DNA of 64,000 nucleotides from the NCBI GenBank assembly GCA_016287075.1, contig JAEEVC010000001.1, positions 1-64,000 on the forward strand, written 5' to 3'. Position numbers and translations under genes: made by a program. The notes beneath the pieces were generated by a model that worked only from the letters and a program-made list of their open reading frames with translations, searched no databases and was not told where the DNA came from. Shown in pieces: positions 7,682-17,200 of this stretch (positions are counted from its first letter, which is position 1; each line of letters starts with the position of its first letter). This stretch comes from Bacteroidales bacterium. GTDB taxonomy: Bacteria > Bacteroidota > Bacteroidia > Bacteroidales > UBA932.

Positions 7682-8734
7682 TTAAATGGTTTCGTCAAAA
7701 GTAAAGGCCTCCCACGGGAGCTCGGCATCCTTGCCTTCGTCCAGGACGGCGGCGGCATGGCGTAGCATCGGGAACTGCTTCAGGTCGGCGAGGCCGCGGC
7801 GGTCCTTCTCGACCATCGCCGCATAGACGCGGCGGGAGACGACGAGGCTCTCGAGCGTCACGCCGGCGAGGATGTCCATCGCCTCCTGGTAGGTCTTCCC
7901 TTCGCCCAGGAGGATGCCGACCTTGCGGGTACGGCCGCCGTACACGGTGACGTAGAGGTCGCCGATGCCGATGTTCTCGCAGTCGCGGGACGCGCCCTGC
8001 ATCTCGAGCAGGTAGCGCATCTCCTTGACGCCCTGGTAGAAGGCGGCCGCCTGGGAGTTGAAATGGAGGCCGGCTTCGGGGCCGTGGTGGCGGTTCACCA
8101 GGCCGATGGTCATCGCGATGGCGAGGGCGTAGCCGTTCTTCAGGGCGACGGCGCTTTCCAGCCCCTCGACGTCGTTGGTGAGGGAGATGTGGTAGTAGGA
8201 GGTCTGCATGGCCTCTTTCATCATCCGGATGGTCGCTGTGTCCTTGCCGCAGAAGGCGACTTCGGTCTGGTCGTGGAAGACGAGCTCGTAGCTTGTGCAC
8301 GGGCCGCCGATGGCGCAGATCTCGCGGTGGATGCCCTTCTTCGCCAGTTCCCGCTTCCAGTATTCGGGATAGGAGATGAGGGCGCCGTCCTCCAGGTTGA
8401 TCAGGCCTTTCGTGACGCTGAGGACCGGGACGGACGGGTCCAGTTCGGAGAGGATGTTCGCGAGGAACCAGTCCACGCCGAAGGAGGAGACGCCGCCGAT
8501 GATGAAGTCGGCGCCCGCCGCCGCTTCCTTCCACTGCTCATAATAATAGTATTTTACACCCTTCGGGAAGGGATAGTCGAATTTCGGGTGCTGTCCCGTG
8601 GCCTTGCAGGCATCGATGATCTCCTTGTCAAGCGGAGTGCCTACAAGGCGGACTTCATTGCCGTTTTCAAAGGCCGGGAAGGCGAGGGCGGATCCCATCA
8701 TGCCGGATCCGATGATCGTGATGGTTTTGGACAT
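7682..8734 (-). CDS. NAD(P)-dependent glycerol-3-phosphate dehydrogenase-like enzyme (GpsA family)
   Basis: A 350-residue cytoplasmic protein without a signal peptide. The N-terminal Rossmann motif is IGSGMMGSALAFP (about residues 7-19). It is followed by SVTKGL, the GPCTSYEL segment, the Lys-containing catalytic region ESAVALKNGYALA, and NIGIGDLYVTVYGGRTRKVG, which corresponds to the GxGDL...SR.R signature. GpsA interconverts sn-glycerol-3-phosphate and dihydroxyacetone phosphate. The sequence is divergent from a housekeeping GpsA, so a related polyol phosphate may be the substrate. It sits between two surface lipoprotein genes, which is unusual for a cytoplasmic enzyme and ties it functionally to the locus. 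Confidence 0.85.
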   Translation of the reverse strand: MSKTITIIGSGMMGSALAFPAFENGNEVRLVGTPLDKEIIDACKATGQHPKFDYPFPKGVKYYYYEQWKEAAAGADFIIGGVSSFGVDWFLANILSELDPSVPVLSVTKGLINLEDGALISYPEYWKRELAKKGIHREICAIGGPCTSYELVFHDQTEVAFCGKDTATIRMMKEAMQTSYYHISLTNDVEGLESAVALKNGYALAIAMTIGLVNRHHGPEAGLHFNSQAAAFYQGVKEMRYLLEMQGASRDCENIGIGDLYVTVYGGRTRKVGILLGEGKTYQEAMDILAGVTLESLVVSRRVYAAMVEKDRRGLADLKQFPMLRHAAAVLDEGKDAELPWEAFTFDETI

Positions 8735-8751
8735 AGTTATAAATTGATAGA

Positions 8752-10143
8752 TTATTGGAATGAAATATCGATGAACTTGATGTCGCTCCAGCCCTTGCCG
8801 GTCTGGACCGCGCCGTTGCCGTTGATGCCGAGGGAGCGGAAGCGGATGTACAGCGCGCCGTTGACAGCGGCAGGAACGGTTGCCTGGATGACATCATAGG
8901 CCGGGTCGGTCATGGCATCCCGCGCATACACGTACCGCATCGCGTTGTTGGCTGCGATGTAGCGGAAATGGTATTCGACGGAGTCGTCGCCCACATCCAG
9001 GGTCTTCCGGTTGCCGAAGGCCGTCCAGTTCACATTGTCGGTGGAGTATTCCACGAGGAAAACGCAGGAGGCCGCCGTCGCGCCGCCGAGGGAGGATTCG
9101 AGGGTGATGGTGCCGCCCGCGGCGAGCGTGACTTTCGGGATATAGACGAAGACATAGTCGTCCTTGACCATGCCCTGGACCTGATAGCCCGGGTTGAACT
9201 GGTAGCCGGCCAGGCCGGACGGCGTGCCCGTCGGTCCGGAGGCTTGTCCGCCCGCGACGATCGGGTTGGCGCAGACCAGGGAGAGGTACGCGTCCTCGCA
9301 GCCGGGCAGCGTCGTGCCGGTCGGCAGCGCTTTGTGGTCGGTGCCGACGCCGGATTCGGTCTTGTGGACGGCCTCGCTGGTCCAGCTGTAGTCGTACGCG
9401 CTGCCGCGGAGCAGGTTGAAATCGCCTCGCGTCCAGCCGATGGACCAGTTGTTCCAGTTGATGTAATGCTCGTACTGGATCCGCTCGACGACCCGGATGG
9501 TGACGGGCTGGAAGGAGTCGCCGTAGGCATCGACGGTCACCGTGACGGGGCCGAGCGCCGTCGGGCTGCCCTGGACGGGGATGTTCACGACCCCGTCACC
9601 CCGCTTGAAGTCGCTGCAGGTGTATTCCTGGGGGCCGAGGCCGGCTGCGCCGGTACCGGTGAAGATCATCGAGAACGGGACCGCTTCCGTGCCTATTGCG
9701 TTGAAATAGGGCACCTGGATGATGAAACTGCCGTTCACGTCCTTGACCGGGGATTTGTCGATGTACGGCTGGCCAAGGCGGATTTCGCTCTTGGGCGCCT
9801 CCTGTTTGATGAGGATGGCGATCGGTTCGTAGCCGGCCGAGGAGACCCACAGGGTGGCGCTCCGCTCTTCGGCCTCGTTCCGGGCGAAGGTCAGCAGGAT
9901 GTCGTCGGTCCCGTGGCCGGAGGTCTTGCTGTAGGTGATCCAGCCGTATTCCGTTTCCGGGGCCAGGCTCCAGTCCTGGTTGGTATTGACGACCACGGAG
10001 GCGGTCCCGCCTTCATTGTCGACGGAGATGCGGGTCTGCTCGATGAGGAACCGGTCGTAGTCATAGGGATTCGGTTCCTGCCTGCAGGCGAGGGCGGTGA
10101 CAAGGACCGCCGCCGTCAGGAGTCGGCTTGCATGCTTTTTCAT
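8752..10143 (-). CDS. BACON-domain surface lipoprotein B with the shared C-terminal module
   Basis: A 463-residue lipoprotein (Cys20 after VLVTALA). Residues about 36-115 form a BACON-like domain (ISVDNEGGTASVVVNTNQDWSLA ... AILIKQEAP, strings shared in pattern with the paralogue). A middle beta domain follows (VNIPVQGSPTALG). The last ~230 residues carry the shared module (KDDYVFVYIPKVTL, FLVEYSTDNVNW, LYIRFRSLGINGNGAV). The strings TRGDFNLLRGSAYDYSWTSE and TRADYGLVRGSAFDYSWTSE show it is a recent paralogue of the gene at 6258. It overlaps the upstream GDPD-like gene by an ATGA junction. No enzyme motif is visible; a substrate-binding surface protein is likely. Confidence 0.75.
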   Translation of the reverse strand: MKKHASRLLTAAVLVTALACRQEPNPYDYDRFLIEQTRISVDNEGGTASVVVNTNQDWSLAPETEYGWITYSKTSGHGTDDILLTFARNEAEERSATLWVSSAGYEPIAILIKQEAPKSEIRLGQPYIDKSPVKDVNGSFIIQVPYFNAIGTEAVPFSMIFTGTGAAGLGPQEYTCSDFKRGDGVVNIPVQGSPTALGPVTVTVDAYGDSFQPVTIRVVERIQYEHYINWNNWSIGWTRGDFNLLRGSAYDYSWTSEAVHKTESGVGTDHKALPTGTTLPGCEDAYLSLVCANPIVAGGQASGPTGTPSGLAGYQFNPGYQVQGMVKDDYVFVYIPKVTLAAGGTITLESSLGGATAASCVFLVEYSTDNVNWTAFGNRKTLDVGDDSVEYHFRYIAANNAMRYVYARDAMTDPAYDVIQATVPAAVNGALYIRFRSLGINGNGAVQTGKGWSDIKFIDISFQ

Positions 10144-11066
10144 AACGATTCGGTATCAAGCCCCGCGGCCTTGATCTTCTTGATCGCGGCCTGGGGATAA
10201 TTAACAAACATGGCCTTGAAATACTTGTTCTTGTAGTACGGAAGCGCCTTCTGGATCAGTTCCGTGTTCTCCGAGGACGCGGAGCCGCAGCACCAGATGC
10301 TGAGCGGCACGCCGGCGGAGATGTAGTCAATGGGCGCAAACTTGGCGGCGTCCACGAAAATGGCATTGTACTTGACCTGGTGCCACATGTTCCCCTCGAA
10401 TGTCTCGGGGTTGAGCAGACCGTCCGGGGAGGAGGCCATGAAGCCGACCTTGCACTTGTTCTCCTTGAACAGGTCGGTCTCCCGGACCATCTTGAACAGG
10501 GAGGCGTTCTGGGGGATGATGAACTCGCAGAGGTCGTAGGCATTCCTCGCCTTGATGGCGTCATAGGCGGCGTTGATCGCCGCGATCGTGTAGGAGAGGT
10601 TGCTCCACGCCTTGGTGTCGATCCAGACCTTCATCTTGCGGGGGTTCTTCTCCGGGTTGCACAGGAAGTCCAGGAAATCCTCCATGATGGGAATGTCCTC
10701 ATTGTTCTTGAGTTTCCCCGCCGCCCGGATTTCCGCGAGCGTCTTCTCGTAGGGATAGAACCCGTTGACGCGGTTGTTGTCGTCGGGGTGGCAGATGAGG
10801 GCTTTTCCGTCCTTGGTGGGCACGATGTCGCATTCCGACGCGTAGCAGCCGATGATGGATGAATAGGTCAGGCCCTGGATGCTGCACTGGGGCGCCCCGC
10901 TCTCCAGATAGCCGCCCCGGTGGGCGACCACCTTGTAGGTGACGGCTTTCTTCTCCGGCTCGGGCGTCGGTTCATTCTGGTCGGGGTTGCAGGCGAGGGG
11001 CAGCATCAGGGCCCATAGGAGCGGGATCCAGCCCGCTTTCAACATCTTTCCCATCGGCTTACTCAT
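10140..11066 (-). CDS. GDPD-family lipoprotein with a variant active site
   Basis: A 308-residue lipoprotein (lipobox LMLPLAC, Cys26). The GDPD fold is recognisable from VVAHRGG (about residue 47), ASECDI and ALICHPDDN, which supply the His-Arg, Glu/Asp and second His of the family. The usual ENT motif after HRG is replaced by APQCSIQGL, and the EIK strand reads WIDTK, so activity or substrate may differ from classical GlpQ. It would face the periplasm or the outside. The start overlaps the preceding lipoprotein gene by 8 nt; an internal ATG at 11054 avoids the overlap. It is the second GDPD-type gene in the locus and is not closely similar to the first. Confidence 0.8.
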   Translation of the reverse strand: MSKPMGKMLKAGWIPLLWALMLPLACNPDQNEPTPEPEKKAVTYKVVAHRGGYLESGAPQCSIQGLTYSSIIGCYASECDIVPTKDGKALICHPDDNNRVNGFYPYEKTLAEIRAAGKLKNNEDIPIMEDFLDFLCNPEKNPRKMKVWIDTKAWSNLSYTIAAINAAYDAIKARNAYDLCEFIIPQNASLFKMVRETDLFKENKCKVGFMASSPDGLLNPETFEGNMWHQVKYNAIFVDAAKFAPIDYISAGVPLSIWCCGSASSENTELIQKALPYYKNKYFKAMFVNYPQAAIKKIKAAGLDTESL

Positions 11067-12414
11067 TGTGGACGAAATCGATTTCCAGCATCTTCAGGTC
11101 GGTCCAGGTCGCCGTGCAGGCGACGGACATGTCGTAGCGGTACTTGAGCACGCGGAGCCGCAGGTACAGCGTCCCGTCCTCGATCGTCACCCCCGTCAGC
11201 GGGAACTCATATTTATGGTAGGTCTCCTCCGGATTGGCCATGTCGAAGGACTTGCGGGTGCCGGTCGGGGTGTTGACCGTGGAGGCCTGGTTGTTCCAGA
11301 AGTGGGCCTTCCAGGTTTCGTTGGTCTCCGTCTTCTTGAACTCGGTCGCGCCCGGCGCCTCGGTCCAGTTTGTCCCGTCGGCGGAGTATTCCAGGATGTA
11401 GAATCCGGGGCCCTTCGCCTGCGTCGAAGTCGCGGCTTCCACGCTGATCTTCGTCTCCTCGGTGATGTACATGACCGGGATGGCGGCGAGCCAGTAGTCG
11501 CCTTCGACCATGCTCAGTGCCTGGATGGCGGGATTGAAGGTATAGCGCTGGGTCTTGCCGTTGAGTTCCACGGTCCCCGGTTTGGCGACGACCGCGGTGA
11601 GCCGCGCTTCGGAATTGCCGCTGGTCGGGGTCACGTGCGGGTCGGGATCGTCATAGTCCCAATGCGCGCCCTGCGGGGTCGCGAGCGGACCGGTCCCGGT
11701 GTAGCCGGCGGCGAAGAAATTCCACCGCGCGGGCAGGCCGGCCGGGTCGAGCACGACGACCGGTGCGACGTATTCCTCGACGAAGCCCTTGCACGAGCCG
11801 ATGTTCTTCCCGTCGGCGAGGACCGTGACCTCGAATTCTCCCTTTGAGGTCGGCGTTCCCGTGATGGGCATGAACAGGGAGCCCTTGCCGGGGGCGAAGT
11901 CGGACGTGTTCACCGGGTCGATGACGAGCCCGGCCGCCGCCGCGCCGGAGAGTTTCGCCGAGAGCGAAACCGACTCGTCGCCGGCGGCATATTCATAAAG
12001 GACATTGACGCCCCCCGTGCTTTCCTTGAACTGGAAGAGGTTCTCCGTGATCTCCACCCCTGTCAGGGCGAATTTGCAGCGGTTCTGGTGGACCGTGACG
12101 GGGCAGCGGACATTCCCCTGGCACACATAGATGGTGTGCTCGCGGGACCCGCCCTTGTTGTAGTCCACGCTGATGGTGTACATCTGGTAATGGACCCCGT
12201 CGCCGGTTCCCTGCTCCGGGGAGACCCGGAGCCATTCGGCGCCGTTCAGGTCGATGTGCCAGTCGCCGCGCGCCTGGATGTTCTGCTCGACGGACTGGGC
12301 CAGGCAGTCGAAGCTCACCCTGCTCTCCTCCCGGGTGACGAAATCCCGGTCCTTGGTGCAGGATACGGCCGCCAGGGCGGCGATACATGCGATTGCTATG
12401 ATTCTCGTTTTCAT
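11059..12414 (-). CDS. BACON-like surface lipoprotein A with the shared C-terminal module
   Basis: A 451-residue lipoprotein (Cys19 after AALAAVS). The N-terminal part (about 30-115) looks like a BACON domain (GDWHIDLNGAEWLRVSPEQGTGDG, within which the W-I and SP-G pattern is clear). A middle domain ends LFMPITGTPTSKG. The C-terminal module begins LPARWNFFAAGYT and contains GDYWLAAIPV, FYILEYSADGTNW and LYLRLRVLKYR. It directly follows SusD by 21 nt, the position normally held by SusE/SusF-like surface glycan-binding lipoproteins, so ligand binding is the most likely role. It is the most divergent of the three paralogues in this locus. Confidence 0.75.
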   Translation of the reverse strand: MKTRIIAIACIAALAAVSCTKDRDFVTREESRVSFDCLAQSVEQNIQARGDWHIDLNGAEWLRVSPEQGTGDGVHYQMYTISVDYNKGGSREHTIYVCQGNVRCPVTVHQNRCKFALTGVEITENLFQFKESTGGVNVLYEYAAGDESVSLSAKLSGAAAAGLVIDPVNTSDFAPGKGSLFMPITGTPTSKGEFEVTVLADGKNIGSCKGFVEEYVAPVVVLDPAGLPARWNFFAAGYTGTGPLATPQGAHWDYDDPDPHVTPTSGNSEARLTAVVAKPGTVELNGKTQRYTFNPAIQALSMVEGDYWLAAIPVMYITEETKISVEAATSTQAKGPGFYILEYSADGTNWTEAPGATEFKKTETNETWKAHFWNNQASTVNTPTGTRKSFDMANPEETYHKYEFPLTGVTIEDGTLYLRLRVLKYRYDMSVACTATWTDLKMLEIDFVHNE

Positions 12415-12435
12415 GATCTTCCTTGTATTAGCCTG

Positions 12436-14250
12436 TTACCAACCGGGGTTCTGTCCGAGGGCCTTGTTCTCCAGGAGGGCCTCCGCAGGAATGGGGCGGA
12501 GGTATTTGTAATCCTCCCAGCTCCAGGTGGATGTGACGACCGTGCCGGTCTTGATGATGCCTTTCGTGCCTTCGCTCAGCTTGTTGCCGAGGTCGCCGGA
12601 AGCGGCGTCGATGGGAAGGACCTTGTAGCCCGTCTTCTCCGAGAACTTCGCGGAGACGATGGTCTCGGGAACCCCGTCGTTGTTCAGGTCGATCGGCGTT
12701 TCGATGGCCGGGATATAGATGCCCTGGCGCTCCCGCACGAGCAGTTCGCCCTGTCTCCAGCGCATCAGGTCCTGGAAGCGGAAGGCCTCCAGTGCCAGCT
12801 CGATGCCCCGCTCGCGGCGCACCTCGAGCACCTTGGCGTCCGTCTCGCGGTTTTGAAAATACGCCACGAGATACGGGTCGGCGGAGAGGGGATAGATGCT
12901 CTTCACGCCGCTCCGCTCGCGCAGGGGCTTGATGGTCCTGTTCCAGATATCTTCCGTGCATTCGCCCAGCACCGCCTTGGCTTCGGCGTAGTTGAGGAGC
13001 ACCTCCGCATAGCGGATGATCGGGACGTCGGTCGCGGTCGCCGCCTGGTTCGAGTCCTTGGAGCCGTCGTCGAGCGTCCATTTCACCGGCTGGTAGCCGC
13101 TGAGCGAGAAGGTCAGGTCCGGGGCCAGGCTGCTGGCGCCCTTGTTGCGGGTGTAGCCGGGCGTCCGGATGGTCTGGGCCAGGCGGAAGTCGCGGTCCGT
13201 GCACTCCTTGACGAAATCGACGTGTTCGTTGTCGGGATACCTGGTCGTGAACGGCGTCCCATCCGTCATCAGGTAGGTGTTGATGAACTGGCGGGTCATG
13301 CCGCAGCCCGCCCCGGAGGTGAAGCGCTTCGTGAAATAATTCTTGTCGTAGTTGTTCGTGACGTTGTTGGCCAGGTCGTAGTCGCGTGCCCAGATGATCT
13401 CGTTGATGTACTGGCTGCAGGCGTCGTCGCAGGTGAACAGGTCATGGTACTGGGTGCGGCGGTTGGCCGGAACGTCGGTCAGGCTGAACATGCCGCTGGC
13501 CATCAGCTGCTCACAGGCGTCGCAGCAGGCCCTCAGGTACATCCCGGCCTCGTCCGCGATCCACGGCGCCCCCGTGGAGGGATCCGCTTGGTGGTAGGTG
13601 CGGTAGGTGCCCTCGAAGAGGCAGAAGCGGGACTTGAAAGCCAGGGCGACGTACTTGTTGATGTAGCCGGCCCGGTCCACGAACTCCTTGTCGGTCAGGC
13701 AGTGCTCGCAGGCGTAGTTGATGTCGTCCAGGATGTGGCGGCACACCTCTTCCCGGTTCGTGCGCGGGGCGTAGATGTCGTCCGGGTTCTGCGGATCGAC
13801 GAGGTGGTCGTACCACGGGACGGCCCCGAAGAGCTGCACCTTGTCGAGGTAGAACATGGCCCGGAAGAGCCGCCCGACGCCCTCGTAGTGGTCGAGAATC
13901 TCCGCCGGGGCGTCCGCTTTCCGCAGGTTGTCCAGGAAATAATTGATATTGCGGAGTTTGCTCCAGTGGGTGGCGCGCCAGTTGGAGGCGCTTTCCGCCG
14001 TATAGGTGGCGGTATAATAGAGGTTGGTGCCCTCCTGGAACAGGATGTCCGTGCCGATGTCGTCGGTCGAGAACGCGAGGATGAGGGGGGCGAAGGAGCG
14101 GCAGAGGCCGTTCGAATAGATCTTGAGGCTTGACTGGTTGGTGAAATAGGTCTCGCTTTCAATCTTGTTCGGATTTTCCCGCGTGAGGAAATCCTCGCAG
14201 GACGAGAGGGCGAGAACGGCGGCCAGCGTCAGGATTGCATATCTTTTCAT
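12436..14250 (-). CDS. SusD/RagB-family nutrient-binding lipoprotein
   Basis: A 604-residue lipoprotein (lipobox LALSSC, Cys18, then EDFLTRENPNKI, a typical SusD start). It contains the family hallmarks of tetratricopeptide-like helices (RLFRAMFYLDKVQLFGAVPW) and a C-terminal region with VPIIRYAEVLLNYAEAKAVL and RRERGIELALEAFRFQDLMRW. SusD proteins cap the SusC barrel and bind the substrate outside the cell. It lies 18 nt after SusC. The family is certain; the ligand is unknown but, from neighbours, may be a glycerophosphodiester-containing polymer or glycan. Confidence 0.95.
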   Translation of the reverse strand: MKRYAILTLAAVLALSSCEDFLTRENPNKIESETYFTNQSSLKIYSNGLCRSFAPLILAFSTDDIGTDILFQEGTNLYYTATYTAESASNWRATHWSKLRNINYFLDNLRKADAPAEILDHYEGVGRLFRAMFYLDKVQLFGAVPWYDHLVDPQNPDDIYAPRTNREEVCRHILDDINYACEHCLTDKEFVDRAGYINKYVALAFKSRFCLFEGTYRTYHQADPSTGAPWIADEAGMYLRACCDACEQLMASGMFSLTDVPANRRTQYHDLFTCDDACSQYINEIIWARDYDLANNVTNNYDKNYFTKRFTSGAGCGMTRQFINTYLMTDGTPFTTRYPDNEHVDFVKECTDRDFRLAQTIRTPGYTRNKGASSLAPDLTFSLSGYQPVKWTLDDGSKDSNQAATATDVPIIRYAEVLLNYAEAKAVLGECTEDIWNRTIKPLRERSGVKSIYPLSADPYLVAYFQNRETDAKVLEVRRERGIELALEAFRFQDLMRWRQGELLVRERQGIYIPAIETPIDLNNDGVPETIVSAKFSEKTGYKVLPIDAASGDLGNKLSEGTKGIIKTGTVVTSTWSWEDYKYLRPIPAEALLENKALGQNPGW

Positions 14251-14268
14251 ATCCGTATCCTCCTTTCT

Positions 14269-17200
14269 TTAGAATGACAGGTTGACCCCGAGGGTGAAGG
14301 TCTTCATCACCGGGTAGGTGTTGCCGTCCTGCTTGCCGGAGAAGTCCGAGTCGTAGCTCAGGCCTTCCGGGTCGAGGTTCGGGGCGTACTTGTGCATCGG
14401 CGTGAAGCAGAAGAGGTTCTCTCCGTTGAAGAACAGGCGGATCGTCTTGAAGGTCATCGCGTCGGTCCACCGTTTCGGGAGGGTGTAGTCGACCTGGAGG
14501 TTCTTCAGGCGGACGAACGAGGCGTCCTGCATGTAACGGTTGTTCGGCATCTCGAGCAGATGGCCCCAGGTGTAGTTCGAGTTCGACTGCATGGTGGTCA
14601 GTTTCGGCCAGTAGGCCGTATCGTAGTTGAGGCAGACGGTGTTGTCCTCGTTCATCTGCGCCACGTCCGGATTGGACTTCGAATGGATCGAAGGGATGAA
14701 GGCGAAGTAGTGACGGGCGTATTTTCCCCAGAAATAGCCGCAGTCGGCGCCCGGGTACCACATGTGCTTGAGGCAGCCCTGGAAGAAGGCCGAGAGGCCG
14801 ATGCCGTTCCAGTTGAAGGCGAGGTTGAGGCCGAACATGTAGCGCATCTTGTTGTTGCCCACGATCGTGAGGTCGCCGGGCTCATTGGCGGTGAATTCGC
14901 CGTAATCGATGATGCCGCTCGTGTCCACGTCCTTGATTTTCAGCTGTCCGGGCCGCGCCACCTTGTCGTAGGACTGGAGGAAGCCGGCCTGGATCGCGTG
15001 GGTGTTGATGTCGTCCTGGTCACGGAAGATGCCCTCGACGGTCCATCCCCACATTTCCCCGATTTCCATGCCTTCATAATACTGGCTCGGGTTGCCGTGG
15101 CTCTGGAGGACGGCCGACCAGGTGCCGAGCGATTTCGTATCGTTGCCGGCGAACTTGGTCACGAAGGAGCGGCTGTCCCAGAGGGTCCCTTTGATGCTGT
15201 AGGAGAAGGGCTTCCCGCCGACCAGGACCTGGTCTTTCCACTGCAGGGCCAGTTCCCAGCCCCGGGTCAGCAGTTCGGCGTTGTTGCCCTTCGGGGCCGT
15301 CGCGCCGTACACGGCGGGCACCGTGGCGCTCATCGTGTACATGTTGGTCGTGTTGCGGATGTAGTAGTCGCCGGTGAAGGACAGGCGGTTCGAGAACAGG
15401 TCGAGGTCGATGCCGGCGTCATAGGTCGTGGCCGTCTCCCAGGTCAGGGAAACGGGGACGATGCTTCCCGCGGTGGAGTAGGAGGCCAGCTGGCCGCTGA
15501 GGACATAGTCGTCCGCCAGCTTCACGGACATGTCGGACGTGTAGAGGTACGGGGAGACGTTGCCGTTGCCGATCGAACCGGCCGAGAGGCGGAACTTGGC
15601 GTTGCTGACGACGGGATGGGCCCACTGCATCCAGGGCTCGTCGGACAGGCGCCAGCCCACCGAGGCCGAGGGGAAGAAGCCCCATTTGGAATTGGACGGG
15701 AACTTGGACGACCCGTCATAGCGGGCGCTGGCTTCCAGCAGGTACCGTCCCTTGAAGGCATAGTTGAGGCGGCCGAAGGCACCGGCGTAGGACCAGGCGT
15801 TTCCGCCTTGGGTGACCCCGGTGATGCCGTCCATGAGGTTGAAGGACGTTTTCCCGTCGGCCGTGAAGCCGGTCCGGTTCACGCTCAGCGACTTGTAGTC
15901 CTGCCATTCGACGTTCCAGCCGGCGAGCAGGGTCAGCGAATGGTTCCGTGCAGCCTCCTTGAACGGAGCCAGCGGATGGAGCGTGGCGTAGATGTTGGCC
16001 GCCTGGTACACGGTGTCATAGTTGACCTCTTCCAGCTTGTCGCCGGCGGAGGCGGATTCGTACAGGATCTCGCCCGGCCGCCGGGAATAGGCCACCGGGT
16101 TCTGCACCTGGATCCGGTTCTTCATCGTGTAGTTGACCGAATAGTCGCCCTGGAGCATGAACACGTCCTTCACGACGTCGATGTCGGCGGAGATCTTCTC
16201 CCGGACATAGACGGCGTTGTCGGTCCGGTAGTTGTTGCCTTCGACGAAGGCGGCCCAGCCGGAAATCGCCGCGGCGGTCGTCCAGGTGCCGTCGGGATTG
16301 TACGGACCGGACTGCGGATAGCAGGCGTGCTGCATCCAGCGCTGGACGATGACCTGGTCGCGCGGGGTCGTCGGCTGGTAGTAGTAGCTCGTCGAGAGGC
16401 TCATGTTGTTCGTCACCCTGAACCAGGGGCGGATCTTCAGCGAGCCCTTGGCGCGGATGTCGATCTTGTGGTAGTTCTCGTTACCGACGCTGTAAACGCC
16501 GTCCTGGCCGAAGTATCTGCCGGATACATAATAATTTGCGGTATCCGTTCCGCCGGAGACGGAGAGGTTGTGCTCCGTGGACCAGTTGACGGGCTTGTAG
16601 AATTCCCTGTACCAGTCGAAATTGTCGTAATAGCCCCAGCCGAAGACATTGTGCCCGGTCAGGATGCCCGCTTTCGACAGGGTCGGGTCCTGGTTCCGGC
16701 GCTGGATTTCCTGGACGATCTCCTGGGAATAGGGGACCGTGCTGTCCACGTTGTCCGGCAGGGTCTGCTGGCCCTGGTAGTAGCCGTTGTAGCAGGTCAC
16801 CCACCAGTCGAACCATTCCACGGAATCGGTGATGTTGTCGAAGATGACCGTCCGCCGGTTGGCCGTGGTGGAGCCGGTGTAGTTGATCGAGACGCTTCCC
16901 TTGTCGGGGCTCTTCGTCGTGATGAGGATCACGCCGAAGGCGCCGCGCGCACCGTAAACGGCTGTGGATGAGGCGTCTTTGAGGACGGAAACGCTGGCGA
17001 TATCCTCCGGGTTGACGGCGTCCAGGCTGCCTTCCACCCCGTCGATGAGGATCAGCGAGGAGCCGCCGGCGCCGATGGAGGTTTCACCGCGGATGTTGAG
17101 GGAACCCGCGCGGGAAGGTTTGCCGTCGGTGAAGGTCACGTTCAGGCCGGCGATCTGGCCTTGCAGCGAGCGGCCGACGGAAGTGGCCGGGCGGTTGCCG

